DNA from: Metopolophium dirhodum
Lineage: Eukaryota; Arthropoda; Insecta; Hemiptera; Aphididae
Assembly (NCBI RefSeq): GCF_019925205.1
Contig: NC_083564.1
Coordinates: 33,518,447 to 33,582,446 of the forward strand
Direction of reading: 5' to 3'
DNA: 64,000 nucleotides
Within the stretch, counting starts at the first letter, position 1, and each line of letters begins with the position of its first letter. Of this stretch, positions 1-13,167 are shown piece by piece. The position numbers and the translations under genes are program-made. Below the pieces are notes generated by a model, which was not told the DNA's origin, made no database searches, and saw only the letters and a list, made by a program, of their open reading frames with translations.

Positions 1-2104
1 TGTACCGCAAAATACAACTGTACAGGGTGCGTCACAGTAGTGATTTTCCAGTTTCCCGTGTCGGTCTTAACGAGGAAATGCACAAATACGGTGAACCACG
101 CAATACGAAGTTCGGTGAATCAACTTTTATATGAATTATATATTTACATATCATTTTTTTGTTTAACTAAACATATTTTGTTGAAATTCTGATTTTTGAA
201 ATTTTCATGTTTACTAAAATACCAGTATATAAATTGAAAATAAGAATAAAAAGTCCATGATAAAGGATATAGGGATTAGGGATATAGGTACCTAAATATA
301 ACAAAATTTTTGTAAGATTTTGAAGCTAAGGTAATTTGAAAATTATATTAATTTATATTAGGTAATCGAAGATAATTTATAATTACCGGACTATAAAAGT
401 AGGTACCTACTTACTAAACTATTAAAAATTTTATTTTAAATCTTATGTAAATCCATGATACAGGATTATTATTCTTAGTGAATAAAGTTGAATAACTAGG
501 TAGGTAGTCATTCGAATTTCGATTTAAACGCAAAAATAGATGTTTTTATTTGGTATAAAATTTAAAATTTAAATACTTAAATATTTGAAAATGTGGTCTT
601 TAAGCATACTTAATTAAAATTTACAAAAATCAAAATTTGACTAAATGTATTAATAAAATAACGAATTGGAGTGAGCGTACTTGGCGAATCACCCTATGGT
701 CTATATTATACAGATATATACGCAACTCATGAATCTTTTTACTACCTACAAAATCTGTTTCATACATCTGGTAACTGAAAACTTCATTTTTACTTTGGAT
801 TTTTAGTAATTTTGTTTGTTGGATTTTTTTCCGATTACTGGTATTATTTACATTACCAGTATCTATACGATATTCAGTAGATATTATAGCTACCTACTGG
901 TTTTACGGTATTTTCGGTAATTACGAATATATTAACGGTACCTATTTATTAATTATTATTTAATTGAAATTTCATACAAATGACACCAATTATTTAAATA
1001 CGTATTCTGAACACATTTGAAAAGTATTCTTAACAAGCTTGCGGATACATTTTAACGTAAAAAAGAGTACATAAAAAACTTTTAATTTATATAATCATAA
1101 TAATTAAAAACAAAATGTTGTTAGTAGATTGTACAAAAAAAAAGCACCGATTATCGAATTTTCGGTATTTACCTATCGTTTTTAAAAAAATATCGCCGGC
1201 CGGCGGGTAACAACTAACAATCATGGTTTATTTATTTTTTTATTCATTCATGAAGATGAAGTGTCGTCTTGCACAAACACCACGCTAAACAATGACCACA
1301 CATATTATAAGATTCCTCGGTAGTATAGCAGCAGTAGGGGCTGCCCCAGTTGTAGGGCTATAGTTTGGGCTATGGTCAGCAGTCGGCCGGCGGTCTCGAA
1401 GGACACTCCATTGAGGTGTTCATGCCTCTTATATACTGTCGAGTTGTGTCGGGACCATCACAAGCGAGCATCGTGTGACGGGTTCCTTGGTATAGTCAAT
1501 AATTGAGCAGTGCTCGCCGAAGTGTTCACTAGAGTGCGTTCGAGCGCGTGTATTATACACAGACTTCTATAATATTATAGTTAGTCTCTCAAAAGAAAGG
1601 TACCATGTCTCAACGAAATCCGGTCATTCTTGCACATCCCCACCTAAAATCTGGGAATAAAACAAACGATATTCAAACTTTTTAGTTTAATAATATTAAA
1701 CGTCAAATTTTTAGTATCAGACGCTCATAAAAAATATTAATGGAATTATGCTCAACTTTATTTTTTAACTCAAGTAATAATAACGTACGAGGAATCTTAA
1801 ATACAAATATTAAATATGAATATTACAATTTGTCAAAGATATTAGGTACTAATTGTGTTACAAATGTTGTCAAATTCTATCTTTAAATGCTTATAACGGC
1901 TTATAAATGGCTTGAATAACTTTTTTTGTTTTTTTTTAAATTGGTATATGAACAACTTATGAGGAACCTTGCATTACATTTCAAGGTTTTTTACTGAGTT
2001 ATTGACATTTATTAAAATAAACCACATTGTCAAATGTATATAAATAGGTATATTACGTACTATGTATAGGACTAATACTACTATAGGATACATCATGAGC
2101 GTAA
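1..2104. other. AT-rich intergenic DNA, no gene recognised
   Basis: No open reading frame of note. A higher-GC island at about 1255-1570 stands out (GGCCGGCGG words, CpG-containing) and could be a distal promoter or first exon of something outside view, but I see no codon pattern or convincing splice site that proves it. Confidence 0.5.
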
Positions 2105-2230
2105 AATATATCTACCCATAAAACTGTATCACACAGATGTATGTTTTCATATTATAAGTTACAGTACACTACATTTGATACTTATTCGATTTTATTGGCT
2201 CCATGCGTTATTGGCGCAGTAAAAGAATAA
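2105..2230 (+). repeat. Left copy of a ~126 bp direct duplication flanking a LINE fragment
   Basis: The stretch starting aatatatctacccataaaa recurs at about 2926-3052 with the same order of blocks and roughly 10% differences. The retroelement 3' fragment lies exactly between the two copies, so this is either an unusually long target-site duplication or a segment duplicated at insertion. The right copy looks like the undisturbed host version. Confidence 0.75.
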
Positions 2231-2742
2231 CAAAATCATTTAAAATTGAATTTCTATGGGTCCCCTCGCACACTGGCATAATTGGCAACGGACTAGCTGA
2301 TAGGGCAGCCAACGAAGCAATTGCATCACCCAGCTCGGTAAGAATAAACAAAATAACATTTCAAGACAAACTCGTAAAAATCAATAATCTAACTAAAAGA
2401 CACTGGCAAGACACGTGGGAGGAGACTTTAAATACAAATAAACTTAAAGAAATCAAAACATCAATCGACCCACGGAAAACCCTCTCACCCTCATCCAGGC
2501 ACAAAGAAGTAGTTATCACAAGGACTCGGATTGGACACTCCCGTCTAACACACTTGCACCTCATAACAAAAGAAGACTGCCCGACCTGTGAATTCTGTGA
2601 CAAAGAACTGACGATCAAAAACATCTCACTAGAATGCCCCAAGTTCAACAGCTGTAGACAAATTCTCGAAAACCCATTAACGATGCGACAAGCACTTGGC
2701 GAAGAGAACTCAAAAACACATACATTTTTTTCACAAATATAG
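2203..2742 (+). pseudogene. LINE ORF2 C-terminal fragment: RNase H end and zinc-knuckle region
   Basis: The open frame reads 179 codons, but its first ATG and about ten codons come from the left host duplication, so it is not a native start. Residues ~19-40 carry the RNase H motif WVPSHTGIIGNGLADRAA, with the conserved His and Asp seen in LINE-encoded RNase H. Residues ~126-150 show CPTC...C...CPKF, the knuckle that follows RNase H in these polyproteins, but the usual His before the last Cys is Asn (TIKNISLECP), so it looks decayed. Reverse transcriptase and endonuclease domains are missing. Not a host gene. Confidence 0.8.
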
Positions 2743-2925
2743 TCTTAGCGAAATTACTTAAAAAAAATATATTTATATATATTTCATAAGCTTCCTCTAC
2801 TGTTAAACATAATGTATCCCCATAGTTTTAAGACCAATACGACAATACTATGTAATCATTACAGACTAATGACCTCAAAAGTTGAAGCCTTATTAATCCA
2901 ATAAAAAAAAAAAATAAATAAAAAC
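2231..2925 (+). mobile_element. 5'-truncated non-LTR retrotransposon (LINE) 3' end with A-rich tail
   Basis: The segment holds the end of an ORF2-type polyprotein (RNase H C-terminus plus a Cys-rich knuckle), a short 3'UTR and an A-rich tail at about 2901-2925, then the right flanking duplication. This is the normal shape of a 5'-truncated LINE copy. Presence of an RNase H domain points to a clade such as I, R1/LOA or Jockey-related; I cannot place it further. The ~10% difference between flanking copies suggests an old insertion. Confidence 0.8.
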
Positions 2926-3052
2926 AATATATCTACCCATAAAACTGTATCACACAGATGTATGTTTTCATATTATAAGTTAAATTACCTACGCTACATT
3001 TGATATCTATTCGATTTTATTGGCACCGCGCGTTATTGGTGCAATAAAATAA
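2926..3052 (+). repeat. Right copy of the ~126 bp flanking duplication
   Basis: Matches 2105-2230 block by block, including the segments ending ttcgattttattgg and cgttattgg. It directly follows the A-rich tail of the LINE fragment. Confidence 0.75.
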
Positions 3053-6000
3053 TAATCATTTATTTCGGGGCTTAATGCGCCGCGCTATATCGCTATTAGC
3101 GTTTGCGCACTTATATACTATAATTATACCTATTATAGTATATGGCGTATACTATTGTTGTGTATACATATATAGGTTTCCGGGTACATTATTGAGTGCG
3201 TAGCTGTGATCTCACCAACGATGTTATATACACGCAATTGTATACCTACACATTCGGCTCAGAGCGAGTACCTATATACATAATATTATTATATTTCCTA
3301 ACGGCTATTGTTCAAGCGCTCATGTGTTGCAGAATGCGTATAACATTATAATATTATTACAAAATTAATATAATATCGACCCGTTGCTTAAAGCGGTGTA
3401 CTTTCGTTGGGCTTCGTGTAAGTTATGACTCGCAGCAGTGCAAAACATACCTATATAATATTTATAGTAATAACAATAGTTTAGTATTTGAATATGTATA
3501 AACGGTGTCCGATCATCCGAATAAGTGCATTTTTGACGAATTACTGCAATATTTAGCTGTACAAAAGTTTGTATTCCACTTTGCGACGGAATCATAGTGA
3601 GACGAACACCCGAAAACCGTTATTTGACTAATAATTAGTACTTGACAGTTGGAAAATACGATGTATCTTTGCGAGGGTAGGACGGGAGCAATTACGGCAC
3701 TTTCCACGAAGACAAACAACTATCGCACCTTTAGTTTTACATATCTCGGTCATTTTTAGTTTTCGTTAACCTATTCCTGTGCACGTCGATAGTATGAATT
3801 TAAATTTCAAAATAATACTATATTTAATTCTTAATATTTAAATATTAATATAAATGCTGTAGTGGTTTGCCACTAACGACTTATTACTCGAAGACATAAA
3901 TGTTAAAACCGTAAAAATGCTCCCTCCCTATTCAACTCCAGACTTCAACATTAAACATTTTCACATCCTACCGGGGAACCCTTTGTTGTGTATGAAATTC
4001 TACATATTACAATAAGTATAGGTACGCATAATAATTAATGTATTAAACGGTTTTTTGTTCATATAGCTGATATACAATAGCCAATCGGTAAACAAAGCCA
4101 CAAGGTCCATCGTTCATCAAAAGTCATGTAATTTATTCGTTAAATTAAGTATGTATATAATACATACTTATAGTTAGTAATATATTGGAATGATCTGTAT
4201 GACTTTTTAATGAATAAAATGTCAATATTTCAAATTTTAAGATATATTCAAGAATACAACGTTATAATATAATAATAGGTAATTAATAATATTGCTTCAA
4301 TGCTATAACGTCAGTGCTATTATATCAAGTGCATTAGAAACGATTAAATATTAAAACATTATGAAATCGATTTTGCATGATAATAATAATATCGTAAATG
4401 TAATAAATCGTAAAACGTTCTGCCAACAACATATGAGCGTGCGTTATTTTTTATGTGACTATCACTAACGAAAGTTCTGAACACGTTTTATATTTTTGAC
4501 GATTTTTTCTTGGCCATTATAACGGTTTATAAACGATTCCGGTAAATACTATAATGATTAATTACAGGCAAACGTATTACCTACACTTACGCTTGATAAC
4601 ACTGACAGGGCTCGGGAACAGATTTGGGGAAATTTGTTGTAGTCGACGTGACGTGATGTGATGTGGTACATTCGATTACTGGACCATAATGACCACATGT
4701 CTCTGAATAATTTATTGGTGAAAAAGGAGTTAGGGGGAAAAATTTAGTTTTGAAAAAATAACAATAGTTTTGATATAACGAATGAATGTTTACTATTATA
4801 AGAATCACCCAATTTAACACTATATGTATTTATAGATTTATAAATTGATTGTAATGAACATACATGAATAAATATTATACAGCTTGGTACGTTTCGTTTG
4901 TATCTATCGACAGTGGGTGGAAATATAATGATAGAATATTTTGAGTATAAATTATAATAATTAATGATGATAATATTTTCTTTATTTCCTACGGGTATAA
5001 TTTATAATATCCAGCTACAAGTTTTTTCATATATTTATACATAGATTTATGTAATTTAGGTATAGTAAAAATGAACATTATATAAAGTTTCTAAGTATGA
5101 GGAAAAAAAGTAACACAGTTCTATTTATTTGCTATAAACATTTTAGATTGACTAAAAAAATCGATTATTTTTTAAGTGTTATACGAAGGAATTAAAACAT
5201 TGCTTATTGAATTTTTATATTTTTTGTTCCTAGTAAAGTATCATATATTTTTATAAAATAAATCAGAATATCAGCCACTTATTGGATTATTTAACATTTT
5301 ATATTTTGCTGTTATTCAGGACATCTAATCATATTTTTAAGTAATTTATACAATTATGTTAATTTGTGTTAATCGCTATTCTAGCGACTGCAGTATCTTA
5401 AAATTACGGATTGTCAGATTCATCTTTAAAATGTCGAAAAGTGCGTTTTAAAAACTCTAGAATTTAAATATGTATTTTTAAAATCTAACTTTAGTTTAAC
5501 AGCATCATTTAAAGGTATATACTTAACCAAAACTCGTTTGTCAGAATTTAAATAAGAAGGGAGGTCAATTAAAAAAAAATAAAATTTGGAAGTGACTCTG
5601 CTGACCAGTAGGGTACAAGTGGGTGACTGTTATGGATAGTGTTACATTTGAATTCAATGATATAATATCATTATATACGAAAAACGATTCCAAGTGGAGA
5701 CGATTTGACAGCCTAGGATATTGTATACTATAATTATATTGATATTATTAAATATTATTAATACCGTAGCTGGTTAAGTTGAGTTATTATTATTTGTTTA
5801 TTATCATATTTGTATATAATAATACATTTTAGACGTTTCAATTACCCACGAATAATATTTTTAAAATAGGTATATAAATAACAAGTTACAACGAATTATG
5901 AACGATATTTCAAAAATTAATTGCCGAAAATCATTAGTTTTTAACTGAAAACGACAGAGAAGTCTGAATTTGGTGGTCAGTCTTATTTTTAAGTTATATT

Positions 6001-6184
6001 ATAGCTAATTGAACTTTTTGGTATTTTCATATAATATATCCGGTGTAGTCACTTGCACACTGCGCTTGCTCGAACAATTAAAATCAAAAACATCCCTCGA
6101 CTTGTTATGTAAATCCACCATGGGTGGGTGTCAAAATTATTTTTGCATCATCAATTTTAAAACGTTGATTTACCTAGATTAAAA
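3053..6184. other. AT-rich intergenic DNA, nothing recognised
   Basis: Short open frames here have no family resemblance and look like chance. A slightly higher-GC stretch lies at 3070-3320. No RNA gene or element with clear ends was seen. Confidence 0.5.
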
Positions 6185-6935
6185 AAAAAATTAATTTGTT
6201 ATACTTAAGCAGTAGTAGAGTTTTGGACAAGTACCTACATAGGTAACTTATAATAATTCATATTGTAAATTAATTAGGTACCAAAAAAATATAACTTCTC
6301 AAACACTGTGTCTATTGACACTGCCGGGAGAATGTATTAGAATGTCTATAAACTTACGGACCAGTTTGTATAGTTAAATTTGGCATGCGAACTATAACTG
6401 AAATAGAAAACCAGAATAGGTGCATTGCAGATGACAAAGATTTCTGTAAAAGAACATACGATGTATCAATATACCGTATAGGTACTGATAATACTGATAG
6501 TACTAGATAATACTATAATATATAAGTTCTATGGATTTATCATAATAAACAATATATTTTATAATATCTATGGCAATCGTCAATTGTCGAAATTCGTCGG
6601 TGACGGTTAACAATTATAATAATTTCAGCAAATACTATTGTATTATAAATATAATATATTGTATATTTTGATTCAGTGAACAAAAAAATAATAAGCCACT
6701 AATATAAACGGACAGTTCGTTAAACCGTACATATTATAATGTAAGTTTTAATACAAACTCGCAAATTTCATTATGATCACGTTATTTTCATAAAGTATTT
6801 CGATACTTTCAAGTTTCAGTTCTAAGGAGTGAGATGATTAGATGGAGATGGATGAAGATAGCTGTTTCTTCGGGGATAGCGGCACTCTAGCTACGTTTCA
6901 CCGGAAGAGTAGATGTTTACGAGTAAGTTTGTTTT
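6185..6935 (+). repeat. Duplicated module, copy 1, ending in a donor-like GTAAGT
   Basis: Blocks here recur in the same order at 11190-11790: one around 6215-6400 (ttggacaagtacctac ... gaatgtctataaactt ... ttggcatgcga) and one around 6835-6935 (gatgaagatagctgtttctt ... tttcaccggaagagt ... gtaagtttg in this copy). The second block ends in a good 5' splice-site sequence, suggesting a duplicated non-coding first exon with its upstream region. No long reading frame runs through it. Function unknown. Confidence 0.6.
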
Positions 6936-8190
6936 CATATTATTACCTACTATTTTACATTTACTTTTTAGACTTAAATTAGGCGTAAAATAGGAATTAT
7001 TCTTGTTTTTTTAAATAATTTTTCGAAAAATATATGTAACATGACGTATAGCTCATACAATTATGAATTTATAGTTAATAGAAATGCGGATGTTTATACT
7101 TCATAGATATTTTTTTATTGAAATCGTGTAAATAATTTGATTAAACAATCAGGTACCTACTCATCACTAGTATCAATTTTATTATATTACGTGTAAAATC
7201 ACCGACACAAGGGGCAGACTGAATTAAAAAATTTAAAAACATAAAACAATGTTGTAGTAGAAGCTGGAAACTGTAGTTTTTATAATCCATATAATGTAAC
7301 TATTAAATTGAATCATTGAATTATTATTCAGAGATAACTTTGGGATAAATGCCAAACGTATAAATGTAAATTAAATTAAAAATAATTAAAAAACATTTTG
7401 TGAAAGGAACAAGATTACTGCTAATATTTAAGTCTTAATTATTATTAACAAATAAATAATAGATATTTGAATAGCTTTTTACTATTAACATTCAGTGTAA
7501 ATATAGTTTCTGATCGACTTACCTATATGTAATAAAATAATTATTCATATCAAATAATCCTAACAATTTAATGCAAGGATTCTCATAAATTGATCTTACA
7601 GCAGCCTTAAAACACCAAAAATACATTTGTACATCATTTACAAAATTTTAGTTCCCTATTATGGTGTAGGTACTAATACAAACAATAAATTGCTATTCGA
7701 AAAAACAATTTCGTATACCTATTATTATTTACTAAATACCTACAACTAAACTAAACTAAACTAAACTAAAAATAAACATATGATTACATATACTGAGTGC
7801 CTATAAAATAATATTATATATGAAAATTGAATCTTTATTACGAATACTTATCGTTTACACTGACCACCAAGAAAAAATAATTAAAAATATTAAAAAATAA
7901 AGAACACATCATTGTAAAATTAATACAGTCATCGATCCGCTCAGAATCTAGAATTATGGACTTGGAGTTTTAGAAATCTAGTTGGTATTATAGTATTTGA
8001 TGAATTTACTGTACCTCTAAAATCCAGTAATCACATTTTTATTTAATAATTCATAAAATACAATATGCTCTAAAAAAAATATTCTTGTGCTTCTGATATC
8101 TATTCACCACCTTAATCAATAATTAAATTGATAAACGAAAATAATAATTTAAATAATACCCATATCATATTATTTATAATTAGGCCACGG
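6936..8190. other. Intergenic DNA with a CTAAA microsatellite
   Basis: About five tandem copies of ctaaa lie near 7745-7770. A copy of a dispersed aphid-type repeat lies at 7903-7965. Nothing else recognised. Confidence 0.5.
7903..7965 (-). repeat. Dispersed repeat, GATTCTGAGCGGAGCGAT family
   Basis: Contains catcattgtaaaattaata followed by cgatccgctcagaatcta. The same word pair recurs twice in tandem at 40606-40711, and in the opposite orientation at the left end of the element at 55034, so these are pieces of one repeat family. Confidence 0.6.
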
Positions 8191-8198
8191 ATTTAAAT

Positions 8199-9608
8199 CA
8201 GGGCTTGCATTTGAAAAAAAAATATTGTTTTACGTTATTTACAATCAAAACGTTATACAAATTTTGAGTTTATCGTTATTCAAAATTTAAACGTTATTCA
8301 ACTTTTGTGTTTATCGTTATTCAGAATTAAAACGTTATACAATTTTTGCGTTTAACGTTATTCATAATTAAAACGTTATACAATTTTTGCGTTTATCGTT
8401 ATTTAATATTCAAAAGTATTTAGATACCTGTTTTAAAAGTACATAGGCTGCAATTTAAAAGTATATGACTATGACCTTTTTTGGGGACATAATTTCCCTA
8501 TTCTGAGTTTTAAGTAGGTATTGTGTAATTTTATTTATTTAATTAAATGGGTTAGATAACCCAATTACATATTATTTACAAAATATAGAGTACAGTGATA
8601 CAGATTAAATTACAATATACATAGTTCGTAAAGAAATGGAAACAAAATAAATGATAAAACAGTATGATGATAATTAATCTTAAGTTATAAGTGATAATGT
8701 ATTATTGAATTTAATAAATTGCCTAGGCTCTAAGGACTTTATTATAAAATAATAAATATAAAAAAAAAAAATCATGATCATTATTTTGAAATTTTGAACG
8801 TATTATTAGGTTTTTAAATGTTAAAATTATTTAGTAAGTTTTACAATATTGTGCTTGAGAATATCATTTAAGCAGGAATCTATGTTTCAAACCTATTTTA
8901 CTCTGATTGTTTTGACATACTTTGTCAACATTTATTTTATACCTTCCTACAATTGACAAAATAATCAGAATCTATAATTTATGTTGTTAAAAGTTAAATA
9001 ATATGTATTGGCAATATAAAAGTGTGTACATAGCTAATATACTATAGAGTGTAGACAACATAGTATAATTTATACTATCTAAATTATACTTATTACCATA
9101 TTACCATTAGAACATTCACAAACAAAATAAATACCATTGATCACCGAACACAATAGTTGAATAACTTGAATGGTATAAATTCCGACCGTAGTACAGATAG
9201 TACAGTACAATATTATCAGAGTATCACTATTATTAGCTATTGGTAATTAAATTATTCTATTAATACCTTCTTATTAAATTTTAAAATAAATCTAATATGG
9301 GATCTCCCGGATAGGCCGGATACGGGATAAAATTAATTCTTGGCTCGAATAAATAATTGAATAATACTAAGTATTATTAAATAATTGGAAATTGATTATT
9401 TTGTTTAATGGAATACAATATATACCGTTTTGCGTTATGTTTTGTTTAATGATATATCATATATTTTGTTAAACGTTACGTTTTGTTTTGTGTTATTTAT
9501 TTATTTATGTTTATCGTTTTTCGTTATAATTACGTTTACAAATTTCAATCGTTTTTTATCAAACATAACGTTATAATCATAACGTTATTATAACGTTTGC
9601 AAGCCCTG
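8199..9608 (+). mobile_element. Non-autonomous hAT-type DNA transposon, 1.41 kb
   Basis: Terminal inverted repeats CAGGGCTTGCA... and ...TGCAAGCCCTG are flanked by a perfect 8-bp target-site duplication, atttaaat (8191-8198 and 9609-9616). An 8-bp duplication and a CAG-type terminus are the hAT superfamily signature. No transposase frame remains. Inside the left end, about four tandem copies of a ~41 bp unit (aaaacgttatacaattttt + cgtttatcgttattca) run from 8246 to 8412, and related acgttat words recur before the right end; these are candidate transposase-binding sites. Confidence 0.88.
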
Positions 9609-9616
9609 ATTTAAAT

Positions 9617-11189
9617 ATAAACTGCATTTTCTGAATTTTCTAAACATTGCTTTTCAAGCAAAGAATTCGTTTCATATATTATCAACGAATTGAAAAAATT
9701 AAATAAGAACATTTATATGGGTTGAAGTCAATATTATAAAAACTTATTAAAAAAAAATTAAATACAATTAAATAAAGGTCATTTTTTAAAATTATATTTC
9801 TATTTTTTTACGTACCCATTATGCTCGATACTATAACTTCGGTCTTCAGTTATAGAAAACAACACTTGCCAATATGGAATTACTGTCGAAGTTTTTTATT
9901 TTAAAATATTAAATAGCATCTGATTGACTGATGTGCTCTAATGAAACTCAAAATATAACGAATACACTACCTATACACCTATCTAAATTCTATTTTATAT
10001 TCGTTTAAATTGGACTTTTAATTTTTCTGGACATTTTATTAAGCTACGAATTTATTTAGTTATTTTGTTATTTAGGTAATACATATTAATTAATAGGTAT
10101 TTCTTAAATTTTTTTTATTATTTTATTCGAAACATTATTTTTAAATATTGGGATCAATAAAACTATTTTTATTAAATTACTATTTTATATCAATTAGAAT
10201 TTGTTAATAAACCAAGTAATAAATGAATGGTTACCAAGTAAAAAAAACCGTTATCTATACTATAAATTTGAATTCAATTTACCGCATTTGCGTCTAGTAG
10301 AAACAAATAAATGTTTTTTTTGAAGATAATGTAAAAATATCCATCATCCATCGGTTAGGACCATATATATATTTTCTATGATTAGGACGGTGAGGTTATA
10401 ATTATAAATAATCTATGGCAAATGACAATCGTCTGAGACGAACAGCGATTCCAATACGTACTCACATATTTCGTTCCATTCTGGTTATTAAACTAGGTGC
10501 CTATTTTTATAAATGTCATTAATCTCAAAACTTCCAGACTGAACTTTTGGATCGGAGATATGAAGACGCGCGCTGCATTTTCCTTGGCGGAGATGCACAG
10601 CTCTGACACTAGACAATATTATACACTCGAAGGGAACGCGTTTCGCCGGAAGAATAAATAATTACGTAAGTCTTGTCCTTCTATTCTGTTGAGGCGGTAG
10701 ACCTAATGTAAATATTTATTGTCAGACAAACTTATATAACCGCTAGACGTAGAGTAATTTTTAAAATCCAGTTTTTATAGGTGTGCAAAAATTATGAAAA
10801 ATACCTTAAATTATAATACTTTGCCTACAACTGTTAATTTATTGTTATAGTAGAATAATTTTTAAAATTTGAAATCAATGATTAGGCAATGCTTTTATAA
10901 GTAGGAAGGTAGGTTTGTATACCTACCTAATAAAATAAGAAAATACATAATGATTAATGTTATTTAATATGATTTGTAAGTACATAGCAGATCATACCTA
11001 GAGAACACCTCAAACGTACGTTTTTTTTGGGGGGGGGGGGGGTTTACGGGATATACCTAAGGGAAGTTTTCTTCAAATTTTCACATTTCACTATTTGATA
11101 TTGTGACATTATTTGTGCCTAGGTTAAGTTTCTGTTTTAGAATCGATCGATAGGTTACCTAGGTATATCACATTCTTTAATTTAAATTC
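9617..11189. other. AT-rich intergenic DNA
   Basis: No gene recognised. It includes a T8/G14 homopolymer run at about 11022-11043 and the partial module copy listed separately at 10555-10665. Confidence 0.5.
10555..10665 (+). repeat. Third, diverged copy of the donor-ending module
   Basis: The end of this stretch (acgcgtttcgccggaagaat, then acgtaagt) parallels the ends of the modules at 6935 and 11785, and the preceding atgaagac...ttccttggcgg part aligns loosely. Only the second block of the module is present. Confidence 0.45.
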
Positions 11190-11790
11190 TGGTAGTCGAG
11201 TATTGGACAAGTACCTACGTAATTTATAATTCGTATCGTAATTTAATTACTAAAAAAATATATTTTCCCCAACAGTGTCACCGGAAGGAGAATACATTAT
11301 AGAATGTCTATAAACTTGTGGTCTAGTATATGGTTAAAATTGGCATGCGACCAACAACTGGGGGCTGGTTCTGGACAATTTAAATGATCTAATAAGGTTC
11401 ATCTCATTATTTGAATTAAATTAATTTTTAACCGATTGTTGTGTTAATCAATTTTTTAATTTATTTCATTCGACCCACTCGTCTCAGTTTTCTAGTACCT
11501 CTAGATTTCTCACGAAATTCATATCGATCATCTCACAGCTTTCATATTCAAAACCAAAAAAATATGTATTTTTAGCTTATTTCAATATTTTTCATCGAAC
11601 ACCAGAATATATTACAGATCATAAAGGTACTAGTATTGTATACTAGATAAGTTTCAACTAGCGAGATATAGAGAGAGATGGAAATGAAGCGAGATGTAGA
11701 CGGATGAAGATAGCTGTTTCTTCGACGACAGCGTGTGCTGCAGTACAGATAGGTTTCACTGGAAGAGTCGATGTTTATGCATAAGTTTGT
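11190..11790 (+). repeat. Duplicated module, copy 2
   Basis: This parallels 6185-6935 in block order: ttggacaagtacctacgtaa, then gaatgtctataaacttg, ttggcatgcga, then gatgaagatagctgtttctt and tttcactggaagagtcgatg. The donor-like GTAAGT of copy 1 is CATAAGT here, so the splice site may be lost. Confidence 0.6.
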
Positions 11791-12630
11791 TTATATATTA
11801 TTTTGGTATTACATTTACTTTTTAGACTTGAATTAAATATTAAATATAATAAATTTTATTGTCGCGGAAAATCTGTTAACTAAGTAACGTAGAAGCATAT
11901 ACGTTTACTACTGCCTACCAAAGGCGCAATGTATAATAATAATAAATTATACGCCAGTCCGAACAATCCAAACGCTGTCTTACTCGTAGTCGAGTTCTAG
12001 TTGATAACTGACTTGTGAATTCATGTAATTTTTGTTAGGTATAAGAATAAAACTAATAAATCCTTGAATACAACATTTAAAAATACAAACTCTGTATAAT
12101 AAAAATTAATATTAGGTATTTATTGGTAGGTTTATATAATATCTGTAGACTGTAACGCATATAGGTCATTAGAATATTGTAGAACATTTTACTGCAAGAT
12201 GCATGTTATTTCAGAAATGGTATTCGTCAGTGAACATTTTCCAAATGGGAATAATATATCATAAGCAGACTGAAATGTGTGAGCGTTTCAGTGTTTCGAA
12301 GACTAAGTTTCGTAGGAGATTTTGATTCCGTCATGGGGTATGTATTTTCTTATTTTTCAGTAGGTTTCTTTTTATTATTGTTAATTGATCAGGGGATGTA
12401 TCGCCCGAAACTTTTCAATTATTTGTATTGTAATTATACTGGTATAACACTATTCCGGCTATCAATAAAGTCGTGTTCAAAATTAGAAAATTGGTCAGGT
12501 ATGATATTTTATTAACTAATTTTTTCGAGTAGGGAATTAGCTCAATGATATTTAAATATTTTCACCGATAATCAAGTACGACGACTTGTAGGTAACTAGA
12601 GACTGAGTGAATATGAATTAGGAAGTGTGT
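11791..12630. other. AT-rich intergenic DNA, no gene recognised
   Basis: A 78-codon open frame at 12279-12515 is low-complexity and hydrophobic, with no recognisable domain. I treat it as chance. Confidence 0.45.
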
Positions 12631-12634
12631 GATA

Positions 12635-12800
12635 TGGCGGATATAAGGAAATGGGTCAACAGGATTTCAGAATGCTTGGTGTATGAAACGGAAAGATGAA
12701 AAAGAATTGTAAGGTTAGGGTAGGTAAGACTGAAGAAGAGATGGATAGACAGAATACCGATGATATGGAGGTGTGGAATGAGAGTGGCTGAACCTGTATA
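12635..12800 (+). pseudogene. Relic of an RTE-like LINE ORF2 C-terminus
   Basis: In broken + strand frames, 12715-12775 reads RLKKRWMDRI, the motif found near the C-terminus of RTE/BovB-like reverse transcriptase proteins (typically GRPKKRWMD), preceded by a mangled version of the usual upstream residues. Several stops and frameshifts are present. The identification rests on a short motif, so moderate to low confidence. Confidence 0.4.
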
Positions 12801-13167
12801 TAGCTGTGAGAGACGGGGGAAGAAAACGTGTAAAGGTAGAATAGTTATGTTAACAATGCCGAATACGTAGGAAAGGATCTTGAATTGCAAAGGCCACTTG
12901 ACTCTTTGGCTGAAACTACCGTTATCAGTTGATATAGGTTTACGACCTTGACTTATAGGATAGAATAAAAAGACCTGTTGCTGGTTGTGATGTCAGCGCA
13001 CTATTTGTTTTCCATCTTTGATCCACGCGTACCATACCAAATGTACGATTAAGAAAACACTAAAATGATTGTGCGTGGGTCAGAGAGAGAAATAAATGGT
13101 GCGCTAAAAGTCTGACATCCTCTTAAGTGTTATCAAGTTGAAGAAGCAGTTGATTGTTGACAATTTG

